From Nocardioides speluncae (lineage in GTDB: Bacteria > Actinomycetota > Actinomycetes > Propionibacteriales > Nocardioidaceae): a stretch of DNA of 47,498 nt. This document shows, piece by piece, positions 31,396 through 39,793 of the stretch. The notes under the pieces were generated by a model that saw only the letters and a list, made by a program, of their open reading frames with translations, had not been told where the DNA came from and searched no databases. The position numbers and the translations under genes are program-made. The DNA lies in contig NZ_QEOO01000035.1 of the NCBI RefSeq assembly GCF_003121585.1, positions 1 through 47,498 on the forward strand, given 5' to 3'. Position 1 is the first letter of the stretch. The number at the start of each line of letters is the position of its first letter.

Positions 31396-33087
31396 TTAGA
31401 CGCCGAGGCCGTAGCTGCGGAGGACGCCGGTGAGGCCTTCGGCGTACCCCTGGCCGACGGCGCGGAACTTCCAGTCGGCGCCGTTGCGGTAGAGCTCGCC
31501 GAAGATCATCGCGGTCTCGCCGCCCTTCTCGGTCAGGTCGTAGCGCGCGAGCTCGCGGCCGTCGGCCTGGTTGACCACCCGGATGTTCGCGGCGGCGACG
31601 TGGCCGAAGCTGATCCCCTTCGCCTGGCCGTCGTGGATCGACACCAGGAACGCGACCCGGTCGACCTCGGGCGGGCAGGCGCTGAGGTTCACCAGGATCT
31701 GCTCGTCGATGCCCACGCCGGCGCCGGAGCTGTCGCCCATGTGCCGCACCGAGCCGTCCGGGCTGGCCAGGTTGTTGAAGAACACGAAGTGCGCGTCGGA
31801 CAGCGCCCGGCCGTTCGTGTCGAGGAGTACGGCGGAAGCGTCCATGTCGGCGCCCAGCGCGCCGACGTCCCAGCCGAGTGCGACCGAGACCGACTGCAGC
31901 CCGGGTGCGTCCTTGCTGAGGTTGACGTTGCCGCCCTTCGACAGGTTGATCCCGCCACCGGCCGGCGCCGCGGGAGCCGGTGGAGCAGCCGGCGGAGCAG
32001 CTGGGGCAGCAGGGGCAGCGGGCGACGCCGGCGGAGCGGCAGGTGCCGGCGGGGGCGGCGGGGGCGGCGGGGGCGGCGGAGGAGCGGCAGGCGCAGCCGT
32101 CGGGTCGTACGGCGGCGGCGCGGGCGGGTAGCCGCCCGGAGCAGCTGGCGGTGCGGCAGGCGGTGCCGCCGGCGGGGCCGCGGGCGGAGCCGGCGGGTAC
32201 CCACCAGGAGCAGCTGGCGGAGCAGGTGGCGCCGGCGGATAGCCGGCGGGAGCCGGCGGCGAAGGCGGAGGCGGAGGCGGCGCCTGCATCACGGGCTGGG
32301 CGTGGCTGGCGACGTGCCCGGTGACGGCCGCGAAGACGCCGCCGCCCAGGATCTGGTTGAGGTGCTGGCCGAGGATGCCGGCCCAGTCCTGCCCGACCGA
32401 CGCGTAGTCCACGCGGAACCGGTTCGAGCGATCGGTCGAGCCACCGAAGAACGTCTTCCGGTCGATCTCCAGGACCACGTCCATCGACGACGGGCCGGCG
32501 ACGAACTTCACCTCGAGCTCGTTCAGCTTCGACCGGTACTGCGACGCCGCAGCGAACTCCACCTCCTGGTAGAACGGCAGCGGCGAGCCGGACAGCCGGC
32601 CGCGCTCGAGGTCGGAGCCCTTCAGCCGGAAGCCGAGCTGCAGCAGGCCGCCGAGGATCGCCTCGTGCGCCGGGAGCGCGACCACGGTCAGCGGGTCGAC
32701 GTCCTTCTTGTCGACGGACCGGGCGATGTCGAGCTCGGTGCGCAGCCCGACCCGGACGCCGTGCAGCTGCTGGCCGCCGATCAGGTTGAACGGCGTCTCC
32801 CACGGCAGCGCCAGCGAGAACGGCACCTGGTGCGAGGCGCCGTCGTCGAGCCGGAACCCTCCGCTGATCCGGTTCTTGTAGGTGACGACGTTGGCGTCGT
32901 ACTCCGAGTCCTCGGTCTCAACCTCGACCCGCGCGATCAGCGCGAGCTCGATGAAGTTGATGTTGAGGTCGGTCTTGCCGCCCCTGACGTTGACCACGCC
33001 GTCGACCGTGCCGCCCGGCTGGACCTGTGCACTGTGAAGGGTGGTCTCGACGTCCGCGCCGCCACCCAATAGCCCCTTGAACACCAT
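31396..33087 (-). CDS. Spo0M (arrestin-like) - TerD fusion protein
   Basis: A 563-residue protein with two recognisable parts. Residues 1 to ~265 are an arrestin-like SpoOM domain (MVFKGLLGGGADVETTLHSAQVQPGGTVDG..., ...FSLALPWETPFN). A Pro/Ala/Gly-rich linker of about 115 residues follows. Residues ~375-563 are a TerD calcium-binding domain (INLSKGGNVNLSK, VALGWDVG, DMDASAVLLD, HFVFFNN, GDSSGAG, VFLVSIHDG-like segments). TerD proteins belong to stress and tellurite-resistance associated systems; SpoOM proteins to sporulation and cell-surface control. Their fusion suggests a membrane-stress scaffold (inference). ATG 33087 is chosen as it starts the conserved SpoOM N-terminus. Confidence 0.85.
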   Translation of the reverse strand: MVFKGLLGGGADVETTLHSAQVQPGGTVDGVVNVRGGKTDLNINFIELALIARVEVETEDSEYDANVVTYKNRISGGFRLDDGASHQVPFSLALPWETPFNLIGGQQLHGVRVGLRTELDIARSVDKKDVDPLTVVALPAHEAILGGLLQLGFRLKGSDLERGRLSGSPLPFYQEVEFAAASQYRSKLNELEVKFVAGPSSMDVVLEIDRKTFFGGSTDRSNRFRVDYASVGQDWAGILGQHLNQILGGGVFAAVTGHVASHAQPVMQAPPPPPPSPPAPAGYPPAPPAPPAAPGGYPPAPPAAPPAAPPAAPPAAPGGYPPAPPPYDPTAAPAAPPPPPPPPPPPPAPAAPPASPAAPAAPAAPPAAPPAPAAPAGGGINLSKGGNVNLSKDAPGLQSVSVALGWDVGALGADMDASAVLLDTNGRALSDAHFVFFNNLASPDGSVRHMGDSSGAGVGIDEQILVNLSACPPEVDRVAFLVSIHDGQAKGISFGHVAAANIRVVNQADGRELARYDLTEKGGETAMIFGELYRNGADWKFRAVGQGYAEGLTGVLRSYGLGV

Positions 33088-33120
33088 GCGCCGGACCCTA
33101 TTCCACCTTCGCAAGCAGAA

Positions 33121-33163
33121 CGGCCCGGCCCCGCCACCACTGGGGTGGTCGAGGGCCGGGCCG
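33121..33163 (-). terminator. hairpin after the S1-like protease gene
   Basis: CGGCCCGGCCC (33121-33131) pairs with GGGCCGGGCCG (33153-33163), with CCACC/GGTGG inside. It lies just past the stop of the secreted protease at 33175. Confidence 0.7.
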
Positions 33164-33174
33164 GACCAGGTCTG

Positions 33175-33999
33175 TCAGCTCGGCAGCAGGCAGCCGGGCT
33201 TGTCGAGGTTGAGGTTGCGGCTGGCGTCCAGGCAGGTCATGAACCAGTAAGTCTGCTGGCCGTAGGAGATGCCGGGCCGGACCGTGGTGGTCCCGTCGGG
33301 CGCGACCTCACACGGGTTGTTCAGCGTGCACATCTCGCCGTTCTCGTTGCCGGTGTTGTTGACACCGACCACCAGGCCGGTGGCGTTGTCGACGACCGGT
33401 GAGCCGGACGTGCCGCCGATGGTGTCGCAGCCGGGTGCGTACCGGATCGAGTCGGTCCAGTTCCACACGTGCTCGCGCAGGTTGGTGAAGCCGTCGACCT
33501 GGCAGTTCCAGATCCGCTTCCAGTAGCCGGACGGGATCGTGATCGCGATGCCGTCGGCGGGCCGCGAAGCCGAGAGCGTGAGCGGGGTGGCGCCGTACTT
33601 GGTCTGGATCGAGGCGAAGGTGTCGCGGAGCCGGTACAGCGTGGCGTCGGTGCCGGTCATCGTCGCGTACAGCACCTTGTCGGCGCGCAGCGTGCCGAGC
33701 TCACCGCCGTTGGCATCGAGCAGTATGCCGGTCCGGCTGCTGTGCTTGTTGACCAGCACCTGGCCGGCGGCCAGGAAGCCCTTCTCGTAGCAGTGGCCGT
33801 TGGTCAGCATCATCGCCCAGGACGGGTAGCGCACCAGCGACGCCGAGCAGTTGCTGAGCTTGATCGTCGACGCGAGGGTCACGGCGGCCGCGCCCTGGTC
33901 GGAAGCAGGCTGAGCCGCGGCAGGTACGGCGGTCGGTACGGCGAACGCGGCCGCGGCGACCACGCCCAGCAGGCTGGCGGCGAGTCGGGTCGGTTTCAC
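33175..33999 (-). CDS. secreted trypsin-like serine protease
   Basis: A 274-residue precursor with a clear signal peptide (about 1-30). The mature part has a chymotrypsin-fold triad: His in TNGHC (H69), Asp in TGTDATLYRL (D118) and Ser in GGTSGSP (S198). Cysteines are numerous and paired. The same domain, close in sequence, is embedded in the large M4 protease at 35933-39448 (shared wording NCSASLVRYP, NNTGNENGEMCTLNNPCEVAPDGTTT), so the two derive from one module. Likely an extracellular protease; followed by a strong hairpin. Confidence 0.88.
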   Translation of the reverse strand: MKPTRLAASLLGVVAAAAFAVPTAVPAAAQPASDQGAAAVTLASTIKLSNCSASLVRYPSWAMMLTNGHCYEKGFLAAGQVLVNKHSSRTGILLDANGGELGTLRADKVLYATMTGTDATLYRLRDTFASIQTKYGATPLTLSASRPADGIAITIPSGYWKRIWNCQVDGFTNLREHVWNWTDSIRYAPGCDTIGGTSGSPVVDNATGLVVGVNNTGNENGEMCTLNNPCEVAPDGTTTVRPGISYGQQTYWFMTCLDASRNLNLDKPGCLLPS

Positions 34000-34060
34000 A
34001 GTTCTCTCCTCGGTGATCTCGTGTTGTGGTGAATGACCGCCGCGGACAACTGAAGCCGGC

Positions 34061-34098
34061 CCGGCTCTGCATGCACCCCGTGCATGGCGCAGAGCCGG
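34061..34098 (-). terminator. hairpin after the M28 peptidase gene
   Basis: CCGGCTCTGC (34061-34070) and GCAGAGCCGG (34089-34098) are perfect arms, with ATGCAC/GTGCAT pairing inside around a CCC loop. It lies about 50 bp past the M28 stop codon and upstream of the S1-like protease promoter. Confidence 0.75.
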
Positions 34099-34150
34099 AC
34101 CGACCTACAGAAGAGACGCGGTTACCGCCAGGTAATGACGGCGTCCTTTG

Positions 34151-35848
34151 TTACGGAGTGAGGGTCCAGGTGTCGATCTTCCCGGTGTCCTGGTTCGCGT
34201 TGTCGTTGACCCGCAGCTTCCAGGTGCCGTTGGCGACCTCCGACGACAGGTTGACGGTATACGTCGTGTTGATGTTGTCGGCGCTGCCACCCGCACGGTT
34301 GTGCAGTACGTACACGGTGCCGTCCGGCGCGACCAGGTCGACCTTGAGGTCACCGATGTAGGTGTGCTGGATGTTGACCGCGACCTTGGCGGTTGCCGTG
34401 GCGTTGCCGGTGCAGCCGGCGATGGTCACCGGCGACTCCACGGTGGCGTTGTCCGCGATCGCGAAGTCGGTGCCGTTGGTCTGCGCCGCGCACGTCGGCG
34501 GCGGAGTGGTGCCACCGCCACCGGTGGTGAGCGTCCAGGTGTCGATCTTGCCGGTGTCGCCACCCGCGTTGTCGTTGACCCGCAGCTTCCAGGTGCCGTT
34601 GGCGACCTCCGACGACAGGTTCACCGTGTACGTCGTGTTGATGTTGTCGGCACTGCCACCGGTCCGGTTGTGCAGCACGTACACCGACCCGTCAGGAGCG
34701 ACCAGGTCTACCTTCAGGTCACCGATGTAGGTGTGCGCGATGTTCACCGCCACCTTGGCCGTGGCGGACGCGTTGCCCGAGCAGCCGGAAACAATCACCG
34801 CCGACTCGACCGTGGTGTTGTCGCCGATCCCGACGTCGGTCCCGTTGGTCTGCGTGCAGCCCGGAGTCGGCGGCGGGGTGGTGCCGTAGTCCTTGTCGGC
34901 ATACAGCCAGACCATGTGCCCGATCGCGTCGATGTTGCGGTCGAGCGCGGTCAGGTCCAGGTTGTCGATGTCGTCGCACGCGGCGTGGTAGCAGGGGTCG
35001 AAGGCCGTGGCCGTGCCGCCCCACTTCGCGACCTGCGCCGACGTCTTGCGGCCCTCGGCGCCGGTGAAGGTGCCGGACGTCGCGATCCCGGCGGCGCGGA
35101 ACGACGCGTGGTCGGAGCGGCCCTGGACGTCGATGTACTCCCACGGGATCGACTTGCCGTCGAAGTACGCCGTGAGCTGGTCACGCGCGGCGTCGCCGGC
35201 CGGGTTGTCGTCGTACACGAAGTAGCCGGGGTTGGGCGAGCCGATCATGTCGAAGTTGAGGTACAGCTCGATCTTGTCCTTCTCCGACTGCGGCAGCTGC
35301 GCCGAGTAGTACTTCGAGCCCACCAGGCCCTGCTCCTCCGCGCCCCAGAACGCGAACTTGAGCCGGTTCTTCGTGGTCTTCCCACTGGCCGCGAAGGCGA
35401 GCGCGGTCTCGAGTACGCCGGCGCTGCCGGTGCCGTTGTCGTTGATGCCCGGCCCCGAGCTGACGCTGTCGAGGTGGGCACCGGTCATGACCACGTGGTT
35501 GGCGTCGCCGTGCGGCCACTCGGCGATCACGTTCCAGGACTTGGTGGTGCCGAGGGTGCCGGTCGTGAACTCCTGGACCGTCGTGGTGAACCCGGCAGCA
35601 TCGAGCTTGGCCTTCACCCAGTCGACAGACGCGCGGTAGCCCGTCCGGCCGGTGGCGCGGTTGCCGCCGTTGGCGTTGGCGATGCCCTGGAGCGCATCGA
35701 GGTGCGCCTTGGTGTTGGTGACCGAGATGTCGGGCGAGTCGGCGAGCTGTGGCTCCCCGGCGGCCGGTTGACCAGCCCCGGCGGTGAGCACGGTGCCGGC
35801 CACGGCCAGCGCCGCACCGGCCACCGCGGCACGAGAACGGATACGCAT
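34151..35848 (-). CDS. secreted M28-family zinc aminopeptidase with two P domains
   Basis: A 565-residue precursor. After the signal peptide (about 1-31) lies an M28 aminopeptidase domain with metal ligands H125 (TGAHLDS), D137 (NDNGTG), E171/E172 (WGAEEQG), D200 (NFDMIGSP) and His in CYHAACDD; this is the Streptomyces griseus aminopeptidase group. Two proprotein-convertase P (Homo B) domains follow, each with HTYIGDLKVDLVAPDG and NGTWKLRVNDNA, joined by a Gly/Thr/Pro linker. P domains aid folding or substrate binding. The P domain is shared with the M4 protease at 39794. GGAGGG precedes ATG 35848. Confidence 0.92.
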   Translation of the reverse strand: MRIRSRAAVAGAALAVAGTVLTAGAGQPAAGEPQLADSPDISVTNTKAHLDALQGIANANGGNRATGRTGYRASVDWVKAKLDAAGFTTTVQEFTTGTLGTTKSWNVIAEWPHGDANHVVMTGAHLDSVSSGPGINDNGTGSAGVLETALAFAASGKTTKNRLKFAFWGAEEQGLVGSKYYSAQLPQSEKDKIELYLNFDMIGSPNPGYFVYDDNPAGDAARDQLTAYFDGKSIPWEYIDVQGRSDHASFRAAGIATSGTFTGAEGRKTSAQVAKWGGTATAFDPCYHAACDDIDNLDLTALDRNIDAIGHMVWLYADKDYGTTPPPTPGCTQTNGTDVGIGDNTTVESAVIVSGCSGNASATAKVAVNIAHTYIGDLKVDLVAPDGSVYVLHNRTGGSADNINTTYTVNLSSEVANGTWKLRVNDNAGGDTGKIDTWTLTTGGGGTTPPPTCAAQTNGTDFAIADNATVESPVTIAGCTGNATATAKVAVNIQHTYIGDLKVDLVAPDGTVYVLHNRAGGSADNINTTYTVNLSSEVANGTWKLRVNDNANQDTGKIDTWTLTP

Positions 35849-35875
35849 ATTTCCCTCCTGGCGAAGTGGGTATGG

Positions 35876-35916
35876 GACGGGGCGGCCGCCCTGCTGTGCA
35901 GAACGACCGCCCCGTC
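35876..35916 (-). terminator. hairpin after the M4-S1 protease gene
   Basis: GACGGGGCGG (35876-35885) pairs with CCGCCCCGTC (35907-35916). It lies between the M4-S1 stop codon and the M28 gene and resembles the hairpin at 39738-39773. Confidence 0.7.
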
Positions 35917-35932
35917 GGTGTGTTGCTCCCTG

Positions 35933-38900
35933 TTAGCTGAAGCTGCCTGTCAGCGAGAGTCCGCTGAAGGCGGTGTAGCCACGGACCACCACGTAGTACG
36001 TGCCGGCCTGTGCCGAGGCGATGATGCAGGTCTCGGCGTTCGACGAGCCCCAGCTGCGGCAGTCGTACGACGAGGTGGTCGGCGCCGAGCCGAACTTCAC
36101 GTACAGGTCGGCGTCGCCCGTGCCACCCGAGGTGACGAACTTCAGGTTCGTCGCACCGGCCGGCACCTGCAGCGTGAAGGTCTGGCTCGAGCCAGCCGCA
36201 CCGGAGATCCCGGTCTTCGGGACGCCGTTCTGCAGGACGTTGCCAGTGCCCGGCGGCGTGAAGCTACCGGTCAGCGACAGGCCGCTGAAGGCCGAGTAGC
36301 CGCGGACGAGCACGTGGTACGTGCCGGCCTGCGCCGAGGCGATGTTGCAGGTCTCGGCGTTCGACGAGCCCCAGCTGCGGCAGTCGTACGACGAGGTGGT
36401 CGGCGCCGAGCCGAACTTCACGTACAGGTCGGCGTCGCCCGTGCCACCCGAGGTGACGAACTTCAGGTTCGTCGCACCGGCCGGCACCTGCAGCGTGAAG
36501 GTCTGGTTCGACCCGGCCGCACCGGAGATCCCGGTCTTCGGGACGCCGTTCTGCAGCTCGGTCCCACCGCCAGGCCCGCTCGAGATCGTCCACGTGAACG
36601 TGGTCGAGCCGGACGCGTTGGTGGAGTCCTTGCCGGTCACGGTCACGTTGAACGTGCCCGCGGTGGTCGGCGTACCGGAGATCAGGCCGGAGGTGCTGAT
36701 CGACAGACCGGTCGGAAGACCCGTGGCCGTGTAGGTCAGCGCGCCACCACCGGACGACGAGCCCTGGATCTGCAGGCTCGCGGCCGTGCCCACCGTGCCG
36801 GTCTGGTTGCCCGGGTTTGTGACGGTGACGGTGTTCGTCGGCGGCGTTGCGCCCTGCAGCTTGCAGCCGGCCAGGGTCAGGTCCAGCGCCCGGCTGCTGT
36901 TGATGCAGGTGTTGATCACGTAGGTCTGCTGACCGTAGCTCTGGCCCTGGTGGGCCGTGGTGGTGCCGTCGGGTGCCACCTCGCACGGGTTGTTGAGGGT
37001 GCACATCTCGCCACTCTCGTTGCCCGTGTTATTGATGCCGACGACCTCACCGCTGACGTCGCCCACGATCGGCGAGCCGGACGTGCCGGGGATGGTGTCG
37101 CATTCCGCGTTGTACCGCAGCGACTCCTTCCAGTTCCAGCCGTTCTCCCGCAGGTCGGTGAACCCGTTGAGCGAGCAGTCCCAGATCCGCTTGTGGTAGC
37201 CGGACGGGATGGTGATCTCGATGCCGTTCGCGGCCTTGGCGTCGGCGATCGTGTACGGCGTGCCACCGGTCCGGGTCTGCAGCGCGGAGAACGTCTCGTT
37301 GAGACGGTAGAGCGCGACGTCGGTGCCGGTCATGGTGGCGTAGATCAGCCGCTCGGAGGTGACCGTGCCGGCGGAGGTGCCGTCGGCCTTGAGCAGCGTG
37401 CCCGAGCGGGTGCTCGCGCGGTCGACGTAGTGCACGCCCGGGTCGATGAAGCCGCCCTCGTAGCAGTGACCGTTGGTCAGCATCAGGGCCTTGTCCCCAG
37501 CCTGCGAGGACGGGTAGCGGACCAGCGCCGCCGAGCAGTTGTTCAGCGCGATGGCATTGGCCAGCGTGACCGGGCTCGGGTTGCCGCCACCGGTGATCGT
37601 CCAGGTGAAGCTCGCGGTGCCCTGGGCGTTGGTGGAGTCCTTGCCGGTGACGGTCACGTTGTAGGTGCCCGCCGTGGTCGGCGTACCCGAGATCAGACCC
37701 GTGGTGGCGTTGATCGACAGGCCGCCCGGGAGGCCGGTGGCCGACCAGGTCAGCGCGCCGCCGCCCGAGGACGAGCCGGTCATCTGCAGGGTGGCCGCGG
37801 TGCCGACGACACCGGTCTTGTTGCCCGGGTTGGTCACGGTCACGGTGTTGCCCGAGGTGGTGCAGGTGGGCTCACCGGTCTGCGCCGGAACGCTGACAGC
37901 GGTCCAGGCGGCCTTGATCGCGTTGAACTCGGTGCAGGAACCCGGGTACAGGTTCTTGGCCGCGGTCAGCGTCCACACCCGGTAGTTCGGGTACGACGCG
38001 TTCGAGGCCTTCGACAGCATCGCGTTGTAGAAGATCTTGCCGGCCTTCTGGATGCCGATGCCGGTGACGGTGGAGCCGTCGCAGGTCGGGCTGTTCGGCT
38101 TGCCGCCGCCCGGGGCCGAGCCCTCGGCCGCCAGGTAGAACCAGTGGTTACCGGGACCTGCCGCCGCGTGCACGCTGGACGGCAGCGACGCCGAGTAGCA
38201 GTTCGGGTGACCCGAGACCGTGTCCGGCTTGTACATCACGCGGATCGGGCCCGCGCCGACCAGGTTGACCTCTTCGCCGATGGTGTAGTCCGGCGGGTCG
38301 AAGGTGCTGCCCTGGTTGTCGTAGAACTCGGTCAGGGTGCCCATCACGTCGGCGACGAACTCCTGGGTCTTGCCGCCGGAGACACCGCCGGAGCCGGTGT
38401 GGTGGTCGATGCCGTGACCCATCTCGTGGCCGACCACGTCCATCGAGCTGATCCAGTTGTTGGCGCCGGCCTGGTTGTGGCCGATCTGGACCTGCTCGCC
38501 GCCACAGAGCGGGTTCTGCGGGCAGTAGTAGGCGTTGACGTCGTCGAGGCCGACCCGCAGCGGCCAGGCGCCGCCGCTGCCGTCGAAGGAGTCGCGGCCG
38601 AGCCACTCGCTCAGCATCGCGTTCTCCTGCTCGACCGCGTAGTACGCGTCCGCGCAGCCGGTCTCACGGCTGGTCTGCTGGCCGTCGCCGAACTTGTCGT
38701 CCGGGCCGGAGAAGGTGGTGTTGCCGGCAGCGTTCTGGCAGACGAAGCCGTTGATGTTCGGGTGCGCCATCGAGTACGTCGTGCCGGACTGGCTGACGGT
38801 GATCGGCAGCGGGTTCGGGCCGTTGTAGTAGCCGGTGCCCTCGCCGTGCGCGAGGACGTCGACCGAGCGGATCACCTTGCCGCTGGCGGCGTCGACGTAC

Positions 38901-39448
38901 ACCTGCTTGATCGCGTCCTTGCCGGCCTTCTCGCCGCTGACCGAGACGTCCCACGCGAGCCGCGGGCTGCCGGCGAGCGCCCAGACGACCAGCTTCGGCT
39001 TGGTGGTCTTGACGACCTTGGAGACCTGGGCCTTGGTGACCGAGGCGGCCTTGTCGGCGGACACGGCCGGGCGGACCGAGAGGCTGCCGATCTTGGTCTT
39101 CTGGGCGACCGAGGTGGAGAGGATCTGGCCCTTGCTGTTGGTGGTGACCACGAAGTCACCGCCGACGACCTCGAGGCCCTTGTAGCTGCGCTGGAACGGC
39201 GCGTACTGGAGGGCGCCGTTGTTGGCGGAGGTGACCTCGCCGGCGGTGAAGATCTCGTGAGAGCTCACCTTCAGCTGGGGCGCCTTGCTCTTGATCAGGT
39301 TGCGGCCGGACTCCTTGGCCCGCTCGGACGCGGTCAGCGCCGTGCTTGCTTTCACAGAGTTCCCGGCCTCGGCACCGAGCGGCAACGCGCCCAGTGTGGC
39401 CACGGTAAGTCCGGCGGCAACCACGCCACCGAGTAACTTCTTCTTCAA
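35933..39448 (-). CDS. secreted dual protease: M4 metalloprotease fused to a trypsin-like domain
   Basis: An 1171-residue precursor: signal peptide (about 1-25), FTP propeptide (LQYAPFQRSYKGLEVVGGDFVV), thermolysin-type M4 domain with zinc site HEMGH (341-345) and downstream Glu in QEFVADVMG, an Ig-like (He_PIG) domain, then a complete trypsin-like domain with H661, D710 and S790 (GTSGSP), a second Ig-like domain, and two PPC domains at the C-terminus. Both active sites look intact. The start is TTG 39448, seven bases after GAGGGAG, matching the start of the paralogue at 42361. It shares its 5' leader with that paralogue. Confidence 0.9.
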   Translation of the reverse strand: MKKKLLGGVVAAGLTVATLGALPLGAEAGNSVKASTALTASERAKESGRNLIKSKAPQLKVSSHEIFTAGEVTSANNGALQYAPFQRSYKGLEVVGGDFVVTTNSKGQILSTSVAQKTKIGSLSVRPAVSADKAASVTKAQVSKVVKTTKPKLVVWALAGSPRLAWDVSVSGEKAGKDAIKQVYVDAASGKVIRSVDVLAHGEGTGYYNGPNPLPITVSQSGTTYSMAHPNINGFVCQNAAGNTTFSGPDDKFGDGQQTSRETGCADAYYAVEQENAMLSEWLGRDSFDGSGGAWPLRVGLDDVNAYYCPQNPLCGGEQVQIGHNQAGANNWISSMDVVGHEMGHGIDHHTGSGGVSGGKTQEFVADVMGTLTEFYDNQGSTFDPPDYTIGEEVNLVGAGPIRVMYKPDTVSGHPNCYSASLPSSVHAAAGPGNHWFYLAAEGSAPGGGKPNSPTCDGSTVTGIGIQKAGKIFYNAMLSKASNASYPNYRVWTLTAAKNLYPGSCTEFNAIKAAWTAVSVPAQTGEPTCTTSGNTVTVTNPGNKTGVVGTAATLQMTGSSSGGGALTWSATGLPGGLSINATTGLISGTPTTAGTYNVTVTGKDSTNAQGTASFTWTITGGGNPSPVTLANAIALNNCSAALVRYPSSQAGDKALMLTNGHCYEGGFIDPGVHYVDRASTRSGTLLKADGTSAGTVTSERLIYATMTGTDVALYRLNETFSALQTRTGGTPYTIADAKAANGIEITIPSGYHKRIWDCSLNGFTDLRENGWNWKESLRYNAECDTIPGTSGSPIVGDVSGEVVGINNTGNESGEMCTLNNPCEVAPDGTTTAHQGQSYGQQTYVINTCINSSRALDLTLAGCKLQGATPPTNTVTVTNPGNQTGTVGTAASLQIQGSSSGGGALTYTATGLPTGLSISTSGLISGTPTTAGTFNVTVTGKDSTNASGSTTFTWTISSGPGGGTELQNGVPKTGISGAAGSNQTFTLQVPAGATNLKFVTSGGTGDADLYVKFGSAPTTSSYDCRSWGSSNAETCNIASAQAGTYHVLVRGYSAFSGLSLTGSFTPPGTGNVLQNGVPKTGISGAAGSSQTFTLQVPAGATNLKFVTSGGTGDADLYVKFGSAPTTSSYDCRSWGSSNAETCIIASAQAGTYYVVVRGYTAFSGLSLTGSFS
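36002..36553. repeat. near-identical tandem PPC-domain coding repeats
   Basis: About 231 bases starting at 36002 are repeated 321 bp further on (from 36323) with only a handful of differences, encoding the two PPC domains. The near-identity at the DNA level indicates recent duplication or gene conversion. Confidence 0.75.
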
Positions 39449-39450
39449 CG

Positions 39451-39653
39451 CACACTCCCTCGAGATGTGGACTCCGGCGAGTCCAGCGGTGGCATCCATT
39501 CCCCTGTGCGGAGGCCCGGTGGATGGCCGCTCCGGCGATAATTCGCCGGAGCGACCTGGCGCGTACATTGACAAGCCGCGAAGTGCGGGTCAACGAGAAG
39601 TTGCTGTCCAAATCCGGCATGGCCGGAAATGGTCACCCGCTCAGCGGGTGACC
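39451..39653 (-). promoter_or_regulatory. structured leader and promoter of the M4-S1 gene (copy 1)
   Basis: Read on the minus strand: two inverted repeats (GGTCACCCGC/GCGGGTGACC at 39631-39653; TCCGGCCATGCCGGA near 39612-39627), a TTGACC -35-like box (39588-39593), then GGTCGCTCCGGCGA/TCGCCGGAGCGGCC hairpin (39525-39556), a GGATGCC segment, and a hairpin TGGACTC-GCCG-GAGTCCA (39468-39485) next to the ribosome site GAGGGAG. The leader aligns along its length with that of the paralogue at 42362-42570. The remainder of the 345-bp gap (39654-39737) holds no feature I can name. Confidence 0.65.
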
Positions 39654-39737
39654 GGGGTCACATCGTCCTGGATGGCTGGGGTCCCCCTGGGTCAGTCTCT
39701 GGATGGTCTCTTGTATGGCGATGCCCGGGAACGACGA

Positions 39738-39773
39738 CGGGGCGGCCGCCACCAGAAGGTGACGACCGCCCCG
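39738..39773 (-). terminator. hairpin after the second M4 protease gene
   Basis: CGGGGCGG (39738-39745) pairs with CCGCCCCG (39766-39773), with CACC/GGTG inside, 20 bases past the stop at 39794. It resembles the hairpin at 35876-35916. Confidence 0.7.
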
Positions 39774-39793
39774 CTCTGCTGTGCTGGCGGGCG

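Noticed and set aside
31970..32290. Low-complexity Gly/Cys/Ala-coding plus-strand frame
   Set aside because: It is the complement of the Pro/Ala linker of the Spo0M-TerD fusion.
34148..39436. A 1762-codon open frame on the plus strand across the protease island
   Set aside because: It is antisense to the M28 and M4-S1 genes, has no start signal and a Val/Asp/Gly/Arg-biased composition; a shadow of GC-rich coding.
39451..39653. M4 leader as a ydaO (c-di-AMP), GEMM (c-di-GMP) or cobalamin riboswitch
   Set aside because: I could not find the conserved boxes of these classes; left as an unassigned structured leader.
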